Source: Elusimicrobiota bacterium
Lineage (GTDB): Bacteria; Elusimicrobiota; Elusimicrobia; FEN-1173
NCBI GenBank assembly: GCA_016715645.1
Contig: JADJZR010000010.1
Location: 62,001-126,000, forward strand
DNA: 64,000 nt
Direction: 5' to 3'
Positions 62,968 to 64,000 of the stretch are shown here, one piece after another. The notes beneath the pieces were generated by a model. That model worked only from the letters and a program-made list of their open reading frames with translations. It was not told the DNA's origin and ran no database searches. The translations under genes were made by a program, and so were the position numbers. Numbering within the stretch: the first letter of the stretch is position 1; every line of letters starts with the position of its first letter.

Positions 62968-64000
62968 TTAACGGCGAAACGCCGCCGCGCCGGGAAATGA
63001 CCCTGATTTGCCAAGCGACTCTTCCAGCCGCAACAACTGGTTGTATTTGGCTATGCGTTCGGACCGAGACGCGGAACCCGTTTTAATCTGGCCCGCGTTC
63101 AACGCCACCGCCAAATCGGCGATAAAAGAGTCTTCCGTTTCGCCGGAACGATGGGAAATGATGGCTCCGTAGCCAGCTTTTTGAGCCATTTGCACCGCTT
63201 CCACCGTTTCCGATAAACTGCCGATTTGGTTCACTTTCACCAAAATGGCGTTGGCCACGCCCCGACGGATTCCGTCGGCGAGACGAACGGGGTTGGTCAC
63301 GAACAGGTCGTCGCCCACAATCTGGATTTTGCCGCCGATCCGGTCGGTCATTTGTTTCCACCCAGCCCAATCGTCTTCGGCCAAACCGTCTTCAATGGAC
63401 ACGATGGGATACTTGTTGACCCACTCTTCGTAAACGGAAATCATTTCTTCCGCGGAACGATCGCGAATGGCCACTTCCCCTTCCAGACGATAGCGCCCGC
63501 CGTTGTGGTATTCATTGGCGGCGCAATCCAACGCCAGAAAAACATCCTTCCCCACTTTATATCCAGCGTTTTGAATCGCGGTCAAAATCACTTGGATCGC
63601 TTCCTCGTTGGACTTGAGGTTGGGGGCAAACCCTCCTTCGTCGCCCACCGCGGTATTGTGTTTGGCGTCTTTTAAGACTTTTTTTAACGCGTGAAACACC
63701 TCCGCCCCGGCCCGCAGAGATTCGCGAAACGAACCCCCGACAACGGGGACAATCATAAACTCTTGGAGATCAATGTTGTTGTCGGCGTGGGCCCCACCGT
63801 TCAAAATGTTCATCAATGGCACGGGAAGGACAAACTCTTTGCTTTTGATCCCGAATGTCTGCCGAAGATGGGTGTGAAGAGCGATCCCCTTTGCGGCGGC
63901 CGCGGCCCGAGCCGCCGCCATGGAGACTCCCAAAATGGCATTGGCGCCCAGTTTGGATTTGGTGGGCGTTGCATCGGCTTCGAGCAAAACTTTATCCAAG
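62968..64000 (-). CDS. eno: Enolase, N-terminal part outside window
   Basis: 343 residues are visible, open to the window edge; about 80 N-terminal residues are missing. [51 protein letters not shown] with the catalytic Glu, [25 protein letters not shown], the catalytic Lys in [11 protein letters not shown] and [17 protein letters not shown] are all intact. It makes phosphoenolpyruvate in glycolysis. First visible gene of the eno-ftsB-ribbon group. Confidence 0.96.
   Translation of the reverse strand, partial: LDKVLLEADATPTKSKLGANAILGVSMAAARAAAAAKGIALHTHLRQTFGIKSKEFVLPVPLMNILNGGAHADNNIDLQEFMIVPVVGGSFRESLRAGAEVFHALKKVLKDAKHNTAVGDEGGFAPNLKSNEEAIQVILTAIQNAGYKVGKDVFLALDCAANEYHNGGRYRLEGEVAIRDRSAEEMISVYEEWVNKYPIVSIEDGLAEDDWAGWKQMTDRIGGKIQIVGDDLFVTNPVRLADGIRRGVANAILVKVNQIGSLSETVEAVQMAQKAGYGAIISHRSGETEDSFIADLAVALNAGQIKTGSASRSERIAKYNQLLRLEESLGKSGSFPGAAAFRR

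Noticed and set aside
1..64000. Prophage or integrative element
   Set aside because: No integrase, transposase, capsid or conjugation genes are present; mobile features are limited to the intein and small repeats.

Overview
The window is a stretch of bacterial chromosome with no sign of phage and no recognisable transposase. It is moderately GC-rich by eye, densely packed, and full of ATGA/GTGA stop-start overlaps. Housekeeping genes (enolase, thrS, tpiA, miaA, ilvD, lexA, nth) are mixed with a giant multidomain secreted or membrane protein, type IV pilus motor genes, two TPR-tailed O-antigen-ligase-like proteins and many short hypothetical genes. This mix resembles uncultured, deep-branching Gram-negative lineages such as Elusimicrobiota or Omnitrophota. 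That placement is inference: there is no rRNA here to test it.

Layout. 1-7.2 kb: the end of an unknown gene and a ~2,200-residue protein with a ChaN/Tiki-like region, a caspase-like His/Cys region, a protein kinase domain and repeated degenerate CPBP-like membrane segments. 7.3-9.5 kb: a PIN toxin/antitoxin pair and a Fic protein. 9.6-13.5 kb: thiol-redox and nitrosative-stress genes (YecH, DsbD/ScsB, a redoxin, YgbA family, hemerythrin). 13.7-20.4 kb: tRNA-Thr, two polysaccharide polymerase/ligase genes and an orphan sensor kinase. 20.4-25.8 kb: a central-carbon operon (tkt, tal, tpiA, rpiB) ending in a TPR protein and a lipoprotein. 25.9-30.1 kb: pilT followed by two unusual genes, one a DnaA-type AAA+ ATPase, which share a C-terminal domain. 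30.2-33.2 kb: tRNA-Cys, queF, tRNA-Val, thrS, peroxiredoxin. 33.3-40.3 kb: an HpnE-like oxidase, HAD phosphatase, SirB1-like protein, ilvD, cobalamin adenosyltransferase, nth, DUF309 and Nudix genes.

40.4-46.5 kb holds the most striking group. On the minus strand are a RecA-fold-like gene with a degenerate Walker A, a small unknown gene, a B-family DNA polymerase carrying an intein and a 57-bp minisatellite, and lexA. Both ends have a TGTATAGT promoter element six bases before an ATG. The layout recalls imuA-imuB-dnaE2 mutasomes but uses a family-B polymerase with degenerate active-site motifs. 46.8-51.6 kb: a Cys-rich LTxxQ-like protein, cysD/cysN and small regulators. 51.6-64 kb: miaA, an ABC exporter, a degenerate HD-GYP protein, a GH94 phosphorylase, cardiolipin synthase, rhomboid, an alpha/beta hydrolase, DUF4301, a Zn ribbon, ftsB and enolase (cut by the window edge).

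Three themes cut across genes. About eleven genes have a -10-like hexamer only 5-7 bases before the ATG and no Shine-Dalgarno, which suggests leaderless transcripts. tpiA, ilvD and an ABC permease each carry a single-base frameshift at a short G run, so sequencing error must be excluded before any is called a pseudogene. Finally, there are several dispersed palindromic repeat families, including one copy translated in frame inside the giant gene and two long hairpins whose stems differ in sequence but keep their pairing.
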